A DNA stretch of 64,000 nucleotides from Kutzneria viridogrisea (GCA_014138725.1 JACJID010000001.1:1798001-1862000); one strand, 5' to 3'. Counted from the first letter of the stretch, positions 36,067-44,387 are shown. Made by a program: numbers and translations. Notes: generated from the sequence alone by a model not told the origin.

Positions 36067-37649
36067 GCCCGCACCTGCGCCACATCTCCGCGGACCTGCC
36101 CGCGCGGATCCTGGTCGTGGACGACAACGAGGCCAGCCGCTACATCACCGCCAGTTGGCTGCGCCGCGACCGGCACGAGGTCGTGGAGGCCGCGGACGGC
36201 ACCAGCGCGCTGGCAGTGCTGCGCGAGCAGGCGGTCGACCTGGTCGTGCTGGACGTGAACCTGCCCGACATCAGCGGGTTCGAGGTCTGCGAGCGGATCA
36301 AGGAGGACCCGGCCACCGCGGTGCTGCCGGTCATCCACGTCTCGGCCACGCTGGTGGACCCCGCCGAACGCGCGCAGGGGCTGACGCGCGGCGCTGACGC
36401 GTTCATGAGTGAACCGGTGGATCCCACCGAACTGCTCGCCACGGTGACCGCCGCCCTGCGCTACTACCGGGCCCGCTCCGCCGCCGAACGGCTGGCCCGC
36501 AGGCTCAACCAGCTCACCCGCTCCAGCTTGCTGGTCAACGCGGCGACCACCTTCTCCGCGCTGATCACGGCGGCGGTACGCGGTGCCGCGACGATCTTCG
36601 ACAGTGGGACCTCGGTGCTGCTGGCCCTCTCCGACGGCCGGGAGTGGCAGGCCACCACCGAGGGACCGGACCAGCGGGTGAGCACCCACGAGGAGCAGTC
36701 CGGTCTGCTGGAACGCCTGGCGGAGCAGGCTTTCGACGGTCAGGTCGGCGCGGCACTGGTCACGCTCGCCGCCGCCGACAGCCCCACCGGTGACCAGGCG
36801 GTGGCCGTGGTGGTGCGCACCAAGCTGGACCAGCCGCCCTGCTGCATCGCGCTGCCCGCCGAGGCTGCGGCACTGCCTGAGGACCACGACCTGCTGCTGC
36901 AACTGGGGCAGGCCACCGCGGTCGCGGCCCAGGGGCTGCGTGCCTACGCCGCCGAGCACACCCTCGCGCTGACCCTCCAGCGCAGCCTGCTGCCCAGAGG
37001 CCTGCCGCACCGCGAGGACCTGCTGATGGCCGCCCGCTACGTGCCCGCATCCGACGCCGCCGAGATCGGCGGGGACTTCTACGAGGTCACCGAGCTGGGG
37101 GACCGCCTGCTCGTGGCGATCGGCGACGTCACCGGCCACTCCATCGAGGCGGCCACGGTGATGGGCGAGGTCCGGCACGCACTGCGGGCCTACGCCGTGG
37201 ACGGGCACGGTCCCGCGGAGATCCTGCTCCGGCTGGACGCCATGCTGCGGCGGTTCCACCCCACTGGGTTCACCACGGTCTGCCTGATGGTGGTCGACCC
37301 CGGTGCGGGAACCGTGGAGATCGCCAACGCGGGACACATCCCGCCGCTGTTCGTGGACGCCGACGGGGCTCGGTACGTGCCCCTGCCCGGAGCACTGCTC
37401 GGCATCGGTGTGCCCAGGCCGCCCTCGACCGTGCTGCCGCTGCCACCGGGCACCTCGGTCGTGCTGATGACCGACGGACTGGTCGAGCGGCGCGGGGTGC
37501 CGCTGGACGAGGACCTGGAGGTCCTGCGGGCGGGCATGCTCGGTGACGAGAGTCCGGACGCCTTGTGCGGCAGGCTGTTGGCCCAGTTCGGCCAGGGCAA
37601 GGACGATGACATCGCCGTGCTCGTGCTGCAGCGGCCCGGCAGCCCCTGA
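36063..37649 (+). CDS. Response regulator with GAF-like and PP2C (RsbU-type) phosphatase output
   Basis: A 528-residue protein. Residues 15-135 form an intact receiver (ILVVDDNEASRYITASWL, phospho-acceptor Asp64 in VVLDVNLPD, and the conserved Lys position replaced in FMSEPVDPTEL). A GAF-like region at about 150-300 is followed by the PP2C/SpoIIE domain with SLLPRGLPHREDLLMAARYVPASDAAEIGGDFYEV, IGDVTGHSIEAA and GKDDDIAVLVL. Output would be dephosphorylation of an anti-sigma factor antagonist. It is the likely partner of the upstream kinase and a second entry point for signals beside the stressosome. Replacement of the receiver Lys by Glu (SEP instead of KP) is unusual and may alter activation. 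GTG start overlapping as GTGA. Confidence 0.9.
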   Translation: MSPHLRHISADLPARILVVDDNEASRYITASWLRRDRHEVVEAADGTSALAVLREQAVDLVVLDVNLPDISGFEVCERIKEDPATAVLPVIHVSATLVDPAERAQGLTRGADAFMSEPVDPTELLATVTAALRYYRARSAAERLARRLNQLTRSSLLVNAATTFSALITAAVRGAATIFDSGTSVLLALSDGREWQATTEGPDQRVSTHEEQSGLLERLAEQAFDGQVGAALVTLAAADSPTGDQAVAVVVRTKLDQPPCCIALPAEAAALPEDHDLLLQLGQATAVAAQGLRAYAAEHTLALTLQRSLLPRGLPHREDLLMAARYVPASDAAEIGGDFYEVTELGDRLLVAIGDVTGHSIEAATVMGEVRHALRAYAVDGHGPAEILLRLDAMLRRFHPTGFTTVCLMVVDPGAGTVEIANAGHIPPLFVDADGARYVPLPGALLGIGVPRPPSTVLPLPPGTSVVLMTDGLVERRGVPLDEDLEVLRAGMLGDESPDALCGRLLAQFGQGKDDDIAVLVLQRPGSP

Positions 37650-38016
37650 CCCGCGCCCGCGCGGCCGCTGGCGTCGACTGGCCAACCTCGCACTTCTGCC
37701 ACGGGGGTTGTCAGCGGAGGCTGGTACTCACCTGGTTCGTGGGGGAGGGTGGTCGGTGTGCCCCTCACACCTGAATTCGGACCACGCCAAGAGGCAGCGG
37801 CACGACGCCTCCTGCTCTTGGTCGCGCTGCGGACAGCTCATAGCGAGGGGTTGGGAATCCTGCAGGTCTGGCAATCCTGCGGGCAGCAGCAGGCCCGGGC
37901 GGACATGCACGCGCTGCACAGCCAGGGCACCGAGGCGATCCGCATGATCGGCGCCGTCGACGCCGCGGCGGAAGGGCTGAGCGACCCCGACGCGGGCTGG
38001 GAGTGACTTCCAGCGG
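37650..38016. other. Gap after the stressosome operon
   Basis: About 370 bp lie between the end of the PP2C gene and the convergent GAF-ANTAR pseudogene. They hold one plausible 82-codon gene (37758-38006) behind a GGGGGAGGG ribosome site. The first 100 bp contain no convincing hairpin terminator and no SigB-type promoter. Confidence 0.5.
37758..38006 (+). CDS. Small hypothetical protein
   Basis: GTG start with GGGGGAGGG ending 8 nt upstream; an in-frame GTG three codons earlier would overlap that site. The 82-residue product is mainly helical: PRQEAAARRLLLLVALRTAHSEGLGILQVWQSC, then ARADMHALHSQGTEAIRMIGAVDAAAEGL. No domain is recognised. The first helix is amphipathic rather than membrane-spanning. 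It may be co-transcribed with the stressosome operon 108 bp upstream. Coding is supported only by ribosome site, length and composition. Confidence 0.45.
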   Translation: MPLTPEFGPRQEAAARRLLLLVALRTAHSEGLGILQVWQSCGQQQARADMHALHSQGTEAIRMIGAVDAAAEGLSDPDAGWE

Positions 38017-38792
38017 TCAGCCGTCCTGCGCGACCAGGTCGGCGGGAGCAAGGGAGCCGTCGGTCAGCGCCTGGGCGAGTTCGCGCGGTGAGCGACCGGT
38101 TCGCGAGCTGTACTCGTACAGCCAGTGGCGGGCGACCTCGGGCGTCAGCCCGAGGTCGCCGGCGAGCACCCCGATGGCCTGCCCGATGTGCACGCGGTCG
38201 TTGAGCGCGGTCATGGTCTGCTCGGCCAGCCGTTCCACCCGGCGCGGGTCGCGTTCCTGCCTCAGGCCGAGGGTCGCGAGGTTCGCCAGCGACTGCCCGA
38301 GACGCAGCTGCCAGCCGACCAGCTCCGTGCGGCGGGTGAAGAACAGGTTGATGCCGCCGACCGCCCGGCCGTCCAGGCTCGGCGGGAACGCGTAGGTGGA
38401 CCGGATGCCCTCGTCCGCGGCGGCCTTGGCGAAGCGCGGCCACCGTACGCGGTCAGCTTCGAGGTCGAGGCTGTCGACCAGGGTGTTGCCGGTGATGCTG
38501 TCCAGGCAGGGGCCCTGGTCGAACTGGATCTGCGGCAACTCGATGAACCGCACCCGATCGTCGGAGGCGGAGAGCAGCGCGTACCCGCCGCGGGGATCGG
38601 CGATCAGGGTCCCCGAGACGGCCGGGCGAGCAGGTCCCCGTACGCGGTGATGACCGCGTCGAGCACGCTTAGCCTGTCGTGACGGGCGGCGAGTCGCGCG
38701 GTGATGGCGGCGACGCAGTCGCTGAACACTTCCGGCGCGGTCCTCACCAAGTCAGCATGCGGCGCCGCGCGTGGTTCACGCAGAGCGGTCAT
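38017..38792 (-). pseudogene. GAF-ANTAR regulator, frameshifted
   Basis: The first 62 codons from ATG 38792 give MTALREPRAAPHADLVRTAP and a helical region ending DAVITAYGDLLARPSRGP, then TGA. In the next frame the protein continues VSGTLIADPRGGYALLSASDDRVRFIELPQIQFDQGPCLD, a GAF core, and ends with the ANTAR RNA-binding domain ERLAEQTMTALNDRVHIGQAIGVLAGDLGLTPEVARHWLYEYSSRTGR. One base change near 38610-38635 restores a protein of about 258 residues. ANTAR proteins antiterminate transcription at two-hexaloop RNAs. Its start is 3 nt after the stop of the next ANTAR gene upstream, so the two form a pair. Either a pseudogene or a base error. Confidence 0.78.
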
Positions 38793-38795
38793 TCC

Positions 38796-39317
38796 TCACT
38801 CCTGTGGCGTTTCGAAGTGCAGGCTGCGGTTCAGCACGTCCTGTGCGACCTCGAGCAGCGGGCGGTTGTGGCTGAACGCGTGCGCGCGCAGCCGCAGGAA
38901 CGCGTCCTCCATGCTGATGTGCAACTGGGCCGCGAGCATGCCGGTGGCGATGTTCACCGCGTCGTAGTGGCCCGGGTTGTCCTGCTTGATCCACTCGGCC
39001 TGGTCCGCGGCCTCCTCCGCGGCGTCGGTCAGCAGCGCGGTGGTCGCCAACTCCGCCAGCACCGCGGCGTCGGCGAGTTCGTCCTGCGCCAGCGGTCCCG
39101 GCAGCCTGCGGTACAGGCTGAGCGTGCCCAGCTGGATCGCGCCGCCCCGCAGGGGAAAGGCGAACGCCGCTGCCAGCCCGGTGCCGATCGCCACGGCGTC
39201 CACCGAGATCTGATCAGCGCGACAGCGCACACCGCCCCCCGCCCAGCCGGAGAAGTCGCGGTCACCCGCACGCTCGGCTACGCGCTGCCACAGCCGGTCC
39301 CGGCGCTGTCCGTCCAC
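38796..39317 (-). CDS. Shortened GAF-ANTAR regulator
   Basis: A 173-residue protein. The start MDGQRRDRLWQRVAERAGDRDF matches full-length GAF-ANTAR proteins. The GAF domain then jumps to VDAVAIGTGLAAAFAFPLRGGAIQLGTLSLYRR, so that roughly 50 central residues expected between these parts are missing. The ANTAR domain is complete: QDNPGHYDAVNIATGMLAAQLHISMEDAFLRLRAHAFSHNR, with LLEVAQDVL. An internal in-frame deletion would explain it, and the GAF ligand pocket is unlikely to be intact. It may still bind RNA. GTG start. It forms a pair with the following frameshifted gene. Confidence 0.7.
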   Translation of the reverse strand: MDGQRRDRLWQRVAERAGDRDFSGWAGGGVRCRADQISVDAVAIGTGLAAAFAFPLRGGAIQLGTLSLYRRLPGPLAQDELADAAVLAELATTALLTDAAEEAADQAEWIKQDNPGHYDAVNIATGMLAAQLHISMEDAFLRLRAHAFSHNRPLLEVAQDVLNRSLHFETPQE

Positions 39318-39399
39318 CGCCTGTTACCTCCGCGCTCGACCGACTACAACCCTCGGTCGGGCCGCCCTGGCGGGAGTCCATCATCCCGCGGTCGGTGCC

Positions 39400-39790
39400 G
39401 AGGTGCCGCGCAGCCGTGGCTGTGCGGCTTCAACCGGTGGTCGACGAGGTCCTCGACCTCGGTGAAACGGGAGGTCACCGTCTCGGCGAGGTAGCGCGGT
39501 TTGAGGTTGATCGCCTGACCCCTTCGCGCTGATCCCGCTCCGGGCCATCAGGATGCCGTTGGCTTGGCCGGTGGCGTCCCGGCTGTCCAGTGCCCGGAAC
39601 AACCGCTCGGCGGCGGTGAAAGCCGCGTGCAGTCGGGAGTGGACGGTGAGCGCCCCGGACTGTCAGGGGTTGATCGAGTCCGGCGGCAGTGCGGTGGACA
39701 CCAGGGACCGGATGCCCAGCGTCGCGGAGGCCAGGTCCTCGCTGTGGGCCACCGGGGGTCCGCTCGGGCGGCCCGGTTCCCGGCCGCGAG
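39400..39790 (-). pseudogene. GAF-ANTAR remnant
   Basis: On the minus strand, fragments of a third GAF-ANTAR gene are readable but interrupted. One is AHSEDLASATLGIRSLVSTALPPDSINP followed by TGA, and another, in a different frame, is LTVHSRLHAAFTAAERLFRALDSRD continuing ATGQANGILMARSGISAKG, the start of an ANTAR domain. After this the reading frame breaks again into QAINLKPRYLAETVTSRF, which may belong to another gene. No intact start or stop can be defined, so boundaries are approximate. The remaining gap to 39987 holds only the upstream region of the ABC gene. Confidence 0.65.
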
Positions 39791-39987
39791 AGCAAGCCCG
39801 CTCGTCTGTCCTCGACCCCGGTCACCGTGCTGCCCCCGTTCACGTTCTGTGCGCCGAGAGTCCCGCGCGCCCGCCTCGCGTATCAGTAGCTCGTACTTCG
39901 AACCGCAGTCCACCAGGTCAACCCGGGCCCGGCGGGCAAGCACCTGGACGGCGCGCGGGGCGCGGTCAGCCCGGTTACCGTTCAGTA

Positions 39988-40653
39988 ATGCGGGTGACGG
40001 GAGTGGCGCTGCACGCGCGGGGACTGGCCGTGGCCGGATCACGGGGCTCGGTGTTCGACGGAGTGGACCTGGACCTGCCTGCCGGTGGCCTGCTCGCCGT
40101 GCACGGACCTGGTGGGTCGGGGCGGACCTCGCTGTTGTTGGCACTGTCCGGGCGCATGCGGCTGGCGGCGGGCGCGATCGCGGTGGGGAAGCACCGGCTC
40201 CCGGGTGACGAACGCGCGGTGCGGGAACTGGTTGGCGTGGCCCGCGCGGAACCGGCCGTGGCACTGGAGGAACGCCTGCGCGTAGACGAACTGGTCCGGG
40301 AGCGTTGCTGGACCGGCCGGGAGGTCACCCCGGCGCGGGTGCACGAGGCGATGGACCTCGTTGGCGTGCGAGCACCCGGCCGCGACCTGGTCGAGGACCT
40401 GCCGCCGTGGACGGCGACCTTGTTCGCCGTGGCGCTGGCCCTGGCCGAGCGGCCCCGCGCGCTGGTGATCGACGACGTGGACCGGGACTGTCCACGTGAG
40501 CAGGTCACCGAGGTCTGGCAGGCGCTGGACCGCTTGCGGCACAACGGGTGCACGGTGCTTGCCGGGTGCTGCGATCCGCCCGGTCCCGGTGGTGAGCCGG
40601 TGCTGGTCGAGCTGCCGAGGCGCAGTGTCGACCGGCTGGAGGTTCGGCGGTGA
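39988..40653 (+). CDS. ABC-type ATPase with Arg in the Walker A motif
   Basis: A 221-residue ABC-like nucleotide-binding protein. The Walker A motif reads GPGGSGRTSLLL, with Arg where the catalytic Lys normally sits. The signature region is weakly conserved (VEDLPPWTATLFAVALALAERP), and the Walker B is ALVIDDVDRD. The protein pairs with the YhgE/Pip membrane protein by a GTGA overlap; such pairs occur in many actinobacteria. ATP hydrolysis may be reduced or absent. The ATG lacks a Shine-Dalgarno. Confidence 0.82.
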   Translation: MRVTGVALHARGLAVAGSRGSVFDGVDLDLPAGGLLAVHGPGGSGRTSLLLALSGRMRLAAGAIAVGKHRLPGDERAVRELVGVARAEPAVALEERLRVDELVRERCWTGREVTPARVHEAMDLVGVRAPGRDLVEDLPPWTATLFAVALALAERPRALVIDDVDRDCPREQVTEVWQALDRLRHNGCTVLAGCCDPPGPGGEPVLVELPRRSVDRLEVRR

Positions 40654-42593
40654 CCGCGATCAGGTTGGCGCTGCTGGAACTGCGCCGGTTCCGCGGCCCG
40701 CTGCGTCGGCTCGTGCCGGTGGCGCTGTGCCTGATCCCGTTGCTGTACGGGGCGATGTACCTGTGGGCCAACTGGGACCCGTACGGTAAGCTCAAGCAGA
40801 TCCCGGTCGCCGTGGTCAACCACGACCGGGTGGCGCACAGCAAGCAGGGGCAGCGCGTGGACGCGGGCAACCAGTTCGTGCAGCAGCTCAAGGTCGCGGG
40901 CACCTTCGACTGGCACTTCGTGGACGACCACGAAGCGCGCGACGGGCTGGAGCACGGCCGCTACTACTTCACGATCACCGTGCCCGAGGACCTCAGCGGC
41001 AAGCTCGCCACCGCCGCCAACACCCAACCCGAGCAGGCCTCCATCACGATCCAGCTCAACGACGCCAACAACTACGTCATCGGGGTGATGAGCGAGGCCG
41101 TGCAGCCCGAGTTGCAGGACCAGGTCAACTCCGCGGCGCACGCCGCCTACGTGCGGGCGATCTACGGTGAGCTGTCCCAGGTCCGCGACAAGCTCGGCGT
41201 GGCCTCGGACGGGGCGCACCGGCTGGTCGACGCCACGGCCACGGCCCAGCAGGGCACGCGGGCGCTGAGTTCCGGGACCTCCGCGCTGCGGTCGGGCACG
41301 GCCCAACTGGCCGAGGGCGCACGGCAGATCAGCCAGGCCACCAGCACCCTGGACAACGCCGTCAGCAAGGCGGCGACCGCCGTGGCCGACAAGCTGCCCG
41401 GCGCGGCGGCCACCCTCGTCACGGCGGCGAACCTGACGGCACAGGGACTTTCGGCGCTGCACACCGGGACGAGCCAGGTCAAACAGGGCACGGCACGGGC
41501 CGTCACCGATCTCAACCAGCTCGGGGACGCAGCCCCGCAACTGCGTGGCAACCCCGTCTACCAGCGGGCGGTGCACGACGCCGAGCAGGTGGACGCCCTG
41601 GCAGGGCAGATCGACGGGCAGGCGGCTGCCGCCGACGCGAACGCCCAGCAAGTCCTGAGCGAGGCCAGGCAGTTGCAGGCCAACGTCGGCGACGCGCGCC
41701 AGGGCGTGCTCGCCGCCACCGCCCCGGTCCGGTTGATCGACGCGGGCGCACGGGACGTCAGCGGGGGAGCGGCCACCCTGTCGCAGGCCACCGATGCCGC
41801 CGACCAGGGGGCGCAGAGCCTGAAGTCGGCCGCCGACCAGGCGCACAGCGGGGCCGCGGAGATCGCGGGCACCGTCGACGACGGGCTCAGGCAGATCCCC
41901 GCCACCAGCCCGGACGAGGTCTCGCACGCCGCCGAGGTGCTGGGCACGCCGGTGCGCATCTACCGCGACAACCTCAACCCCGCTGGGGTGTATGGGCGCG
42001 GGTTCGCCCCGTTCTTCTTCGGCATCGCGCTGTGGGTGTTCGGGTTGTTCGCCTACCTGTTGCTGCGCCCGGTGAACCTGCGCGCCCTCGCCAGCCGGAT
42101 CAGCCCGCTGACCGTGGCCGTCGCGGGCTGGCTGCCCGCAGCCGTGCTCGGCGTCGCCGGGGCGCTGCTGCTGTTCACCGTGGTGGACCTCGGCCTGGGC
42201 CTGGATCCGGTGAACCCGGTGCTGACCGTCGCCCTGCTCGCGCTCGGTGCCGCCACTTTCGTTGCCGTGGACCACTTCCTGCGCACCACCCTGGGCGCTC
42301 CCGGTGACGTGCTCTCGCTGGTGCTGCTGATCCTGCAACTCACCTCCTCCGGCGGGTTGTACCCGATGCCCACCACGCCGGGGCTGTTCCAGGTGCTCAA
42401 CCCGGTGCTGCCCATGACCTACCTGATCGACGGGCTGCGCATCACCACCTCCGGCGGGCTGACCGCCAACCTGGTGCGCGACTTCCTCGTGCTGGCCGGT
42501 GTCCTCGTGCTGTTCCTCGGCCTGACCTCGCTCACCGTGCGGCGCCAACGCATGTGGACACCGGCTCGGCTGCACCCCGACGTGGAGCTGTGA
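40650..42593 (+). CDS. YhgE/Pip-family membrane protein (ABC-2-type, long extracytoplasmic helical domain)
   Basis: A 647-residue protein. One N-terminal membrane segment (LVPVALCLIPLLYGAMYLWANWDPYGKL) carries the family signature. An extracytoplasmic domain of about 370 residues follows, with heptad-like low-complexity helices (GTRALSSGTSALRSGTAQLAEGARQI, ATLSQATDAADQGAQSLKSAADQ). Five or six C-terminal membrane segments start at about 445 (GFAPFFFGIALWVFGLFAYLLL). YhgE/Pip proteins include the phage-infection protein of Lactococcus and the T7SS-linked EsaA. With the upstream ATPase it is probably an export-type complex; the substrate is unknown. Confidence 0.88.
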   Translation: MTAIRLALLELRRFRGPLRRLVPVALCLIPLLYGAMYLWANWDPYGKLKQIPVAVVNHDRVAHSKQGQRVDAGNQFVQQLKVAGTFDWHFVDDHEARDGLEHGRYYFTITVPEDLSGKLATAANTQPEQASITIQLNDANNYVIGVMSEAVQPELQDQVNSAAHAAYVRAIYGELSQVRDKLGVASDGAHRLVDATATAQQGTRALSSGTSALRSGTAQLAEGARQISQATSTLDNAVSKAATAVADKLPGAAATLVTAANLTAQGLSALHTGTSQVKQGTARAVTDLNQLGDAAPQLRGNPVYQRAVHDAEQVDALAGQIDGQAAAADANAQQVLSEARQLQANVGDARQGVLAATAPVRLIDAGARDVSGGAATLSQATDAADQGAQSLKSAADQAHSGAAEIAGTVDDGLRQIPATSPDEVSHAAEVLGTPVRIYRDNLNPAGVYGRGFAPFFFGIALWVFGLFAYLLLRPVNLRALASRISPLTVAVAGWLPAAVLGVAGALLLFTVVDLGLGLDPVNPVLTVALLALGAATFVAVDHFLRTTLGAPGDVLSLVLLILQLTSSGGLYPMPTTPGLFQVLNPVLPMTYLIDGLRITTSGGLTANLVRDFLVLAGVLVLFLGLTSLTVRRQRMWTPARLHPDVEL

Positions 42594-42598
42594 GGGGT

Positions 42599-42663
42599 GG
42601 CGGCCCGCCAGCCGGTGTCCTCAGGGCCCGCCGACCACGCGGGCACACCGGCAGCGGGCCGCC
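42599..42663 (+). terminator. Long stem-loop after the YhgE/Pip gene
   Basis: Nested complementary arms: GGCGGCCCGC (42599-42608) with GCGGGCCGCC (42654-42663), CCGGTGT (42612-42618) with ACACCGG (42645-42651), and GCCCGC (42626-42631) with GCGGGC (42639-42644). It starts 6 bp past the stop codon. There is no T tract. Confidence 0.75.
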
Positions 42664-42953
42664 GGGAACCTGGACGGTATCGGGATATTCCTGTCCGGGG
42701 AGCTGGTGAGGATCACTCACGCGGGGGAGCACGGCGGAGCGCTGGTGCTCCCGGCCACGCTGCTGGACCGGGTTGTGCTGAGGGTAGCGCAGCCGAGCCT
42801 TGCCCGGTTCCGGTGAGGTGCGGACCGGCGCTAGCCGCTCGCCTCGGAACCTTCACCGTGTCTCGCCGGTGACCACCCAGCAACGCCCGCCGCCGCGGGC
42901 AGTGTCAGCCTCGGCCTGGACCGGATACCAGGTCAACAATGTGCGACGCGCCA
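42664..42953. other. Gap between YhgE/Pip and the Family 1 encapsulin gene
   Basis: Both flanking genes point into this 290-bp gap. A short open stretch on the plus strand, about 42690-42816, reads IGIFLSGELVRITHAGEHGGALVLPATLLDRVVLRV and looks like a degenerate coding fragment, possibly of a mobile element; it has no start codon with a ribosome site. Nothing else was recognised. Confidence 0.4.
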
Positions 42954-43754
42954 TTAGTCGGTCAGCACCACAGCGGCGTCCGGTTCGGTGACGCGGAAGC
43001 TGAAGCTCTCCTCCACGTACAGCGACACCGACTCGCGGTCGTGGTGGCTGTAGCCGACCGAGAGGTCCTGGCCCAGCTCCAGCACGAAGTTGTCCCCACT
43101 GAGGCTGGCCACCACCGCGCCGCGCACGCCCAACGCGCGCACAACCTTGCCGCCGTCCAAGATGCGGCGCAGGTGGTCCAGCACCAGCAGGCCGCCGTGT
43201 TCGGTGCTCTCCACGATCCGGGTGTAGCCCTCCGGACCGACGGCCAGGGCGTATGGGCCCTTCATGCCCGCCTGCCGCAGGGTGTCCACCGCCCGGGCGA
43301 CCACACCCGGATAGCTCCCGGCCTCCGCCCCCAGCGGGCGGGGGCCGTGCGGTGACCGGTCGGCGATGCCGGAGATCCCGGCCTCCGCGCTGCCGTGGAA
43401 CACCGCCTGGTTCTCGATCAGCGCGGCCTGCCTGGCGGCCCGGTCCAGGTCGTCGAACTCCAGGTCCTCGGCTCCGCGGTCGGCGTCCTCCAGCACCTGG
43501 CGGTCGATCGTGAACGGCACGCGGACCTCCACCAGCGGCAGCACCTGTCGTTGGCGAAGCACGGCGTCACCGCCGGTGCCGATCGACCGCACCCGGCCGA
43601 GGTTGGTCGACGAGTGCTGCCAGCCGTGCGGACCGGCCACGTCCACCACCCACCGCGCGGCCAGGTGCACGGTGAGCCGCTCGCGGACCTCCTCGTCGAT
43701 CCGCTGCCACCCGGCGGTGGAGATCGGCGCGAGTTCGCGTGTCAGGTGGTCCAT
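42954..43754 (-). CDS. Family 1 encapsulin shell protein
   Basis: A 266-residue HK97-fold shell protein of the linocin/CFP29 family; the length is typical of a T=1 encapsulin. Recognisable features are MDHLTRELAPISTAGWQRIDEEVRERLTVHLAARWVVDVAGPHGW at the N-terminus, VPFTIDRQVLEDADRGAEDLEFDDLDRAARQAALIENQAVFHGSAEAGISGI in the peripheral domain, and LGQDLSVGYSHHDRESVSLYVEESFSFRVTEPDAAVVL at the C-terminus. The ATG at 43754 is chosen because AAGGAG lies 5-6 nt before it; the GTG one codon earlier is too close. It overlaps the cargo stop by one base (TGATG), coupling shell and cargo translation. Family 1 shells bind cargo through a short C-terminal peptide, which the upstream gene provides. Confidence 0.95.
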   Translation of the reverse strand: MDHLTRELAPISTAGWQRIDEEVRERLTVHLAARWVVDVAGPHGWQHSSTNLGRVRSIGTGGDAVLRQRQVLPLVEVRVPFTIDRQVLEDADRGAEDLEFDDLDRAARQAALIENQAVFHGSAEAGISGIADRSPHGPRPLGAEAGSYPGVVARAVDTLRQAGMKGPYALAVGPEGYTRIVESTEHGGLLVLDHLRRILDGGKVVRALGVRGAVVASLSGDNFVLELGQDLSVGYSHHDRESVSLYVEESFSFRVTEPDAAVVLTD

Positions 43755-44314
43755 CACCGCTCCTTCAAGCCGCCGATGCGCAGGGACGGGTCCGGTTCCG
43801 GGTCCCGCCCCCGCACCCGCGCGAGCTGCTCGACGTACTGCTCGGGGTCGACGTCGCTGACGTCCAGACCCCGGGTACCCGCGTGTTCCTGTTTGAACTC
43901 CAGGAACCTGCGGCCCAGTTCCTCACGCAGTCCTGGATCGGCGTGCCTGCGGAAGTCCGCCAGCGCCCCGTCCTCCTCCTCGGCCATGTGCTCGCTGTTG
44001 GCCATGCGCGCCCGGTGCACCGCCGCGCGCCACGCCGTGCTGCCCACCGGGTGCAGTGCCGCGTCGTGCACCCCGTCCCGGATGTCGTTGTGGTCGCCGA
44101 CCGCGTCCAGCGTCTCGTCCTCGGCCTCGGACCCGCGCCGCATCAGCTGCGGGTAGAAGATCGCTTCCTCGGCAGCCGCGTGCACGTCGAGCAGATCACC
44201 CAGCGCGCGCCAGATCCGCCCCAGTTCCTCGTTGTCCACCACGTCGTCCATGCGCGCGAACTCACGCCGGAATCTGTCGTGGTCGTCCAGGATCAGGCTC
44301 GTGATGTCCGCCAT
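43754..44314 (-). CDS. Hemerythrin-type cargo protein with encapsulin targeting peptide
   Basis: A 186-residue protein. The first 140 residues form a hemerythrin four-helix bundle with di-iron ligands visible as LDDHDRF, DVHAAAEEAIFYPQL, VGDHNDI and SEHMAEEEDGAL. A linker follows, and the last 12 residues are DPSLRIGGLKER, closely matching the C-terminal targeting peptides of Family 1 encapsulin cargos (SLxIGSL-type). Encapsulated hemerythrins are linked to protection against oxidative and nitrosative stress. The ATG at 44314 starts the domain directly. The operon is cargo then shell; no SigB-type promoter precedes it. Confidence 0.94.
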   Translation of the reverse strand: MADITSLILDDHDRFRREFARMDDVVDNEELGRIWRALGDLLDVHAAAEEAIFYPQLMRRGSEAEDETLDAVGDHNDIRDGVHDAALHPVGSTAWRAAVHRARMANSEHMAEEEDGALADFRRHADPGLREELGRRFLEFKQEHAGTRGLDVSDVDPEQYVEQLARVRGRDPEPDPSLRIGGLKER

Positions 44315-44352
44315 GGGACGAAGGTAGGCCCTCGCCGATCGGGGCGCAGCGC

Positions 44353-44378
44353 GTTTGTCCTCCGCGAACTGGTGGTAG
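44353..44378 (+). promoter_or_regulatory. SigB-type promoter candidate for the MscS gene
   Basis: GTTT-N16-TGGTAG; the first base of the hexamer deviates from GGGTAN. The ATG at 44388 is exactly 9 nt after it. Confidence 0.5.
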
Positions 44379-44387
44379 GCCAGCAGC

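Noticed and set aside
43739-44387. Plus-strand open frame running into the MscS pore region
   Set aside because: It is antisense to the hemerythrin gene; only the part after 44600 is real, as the frameshifted end of the channel gene.
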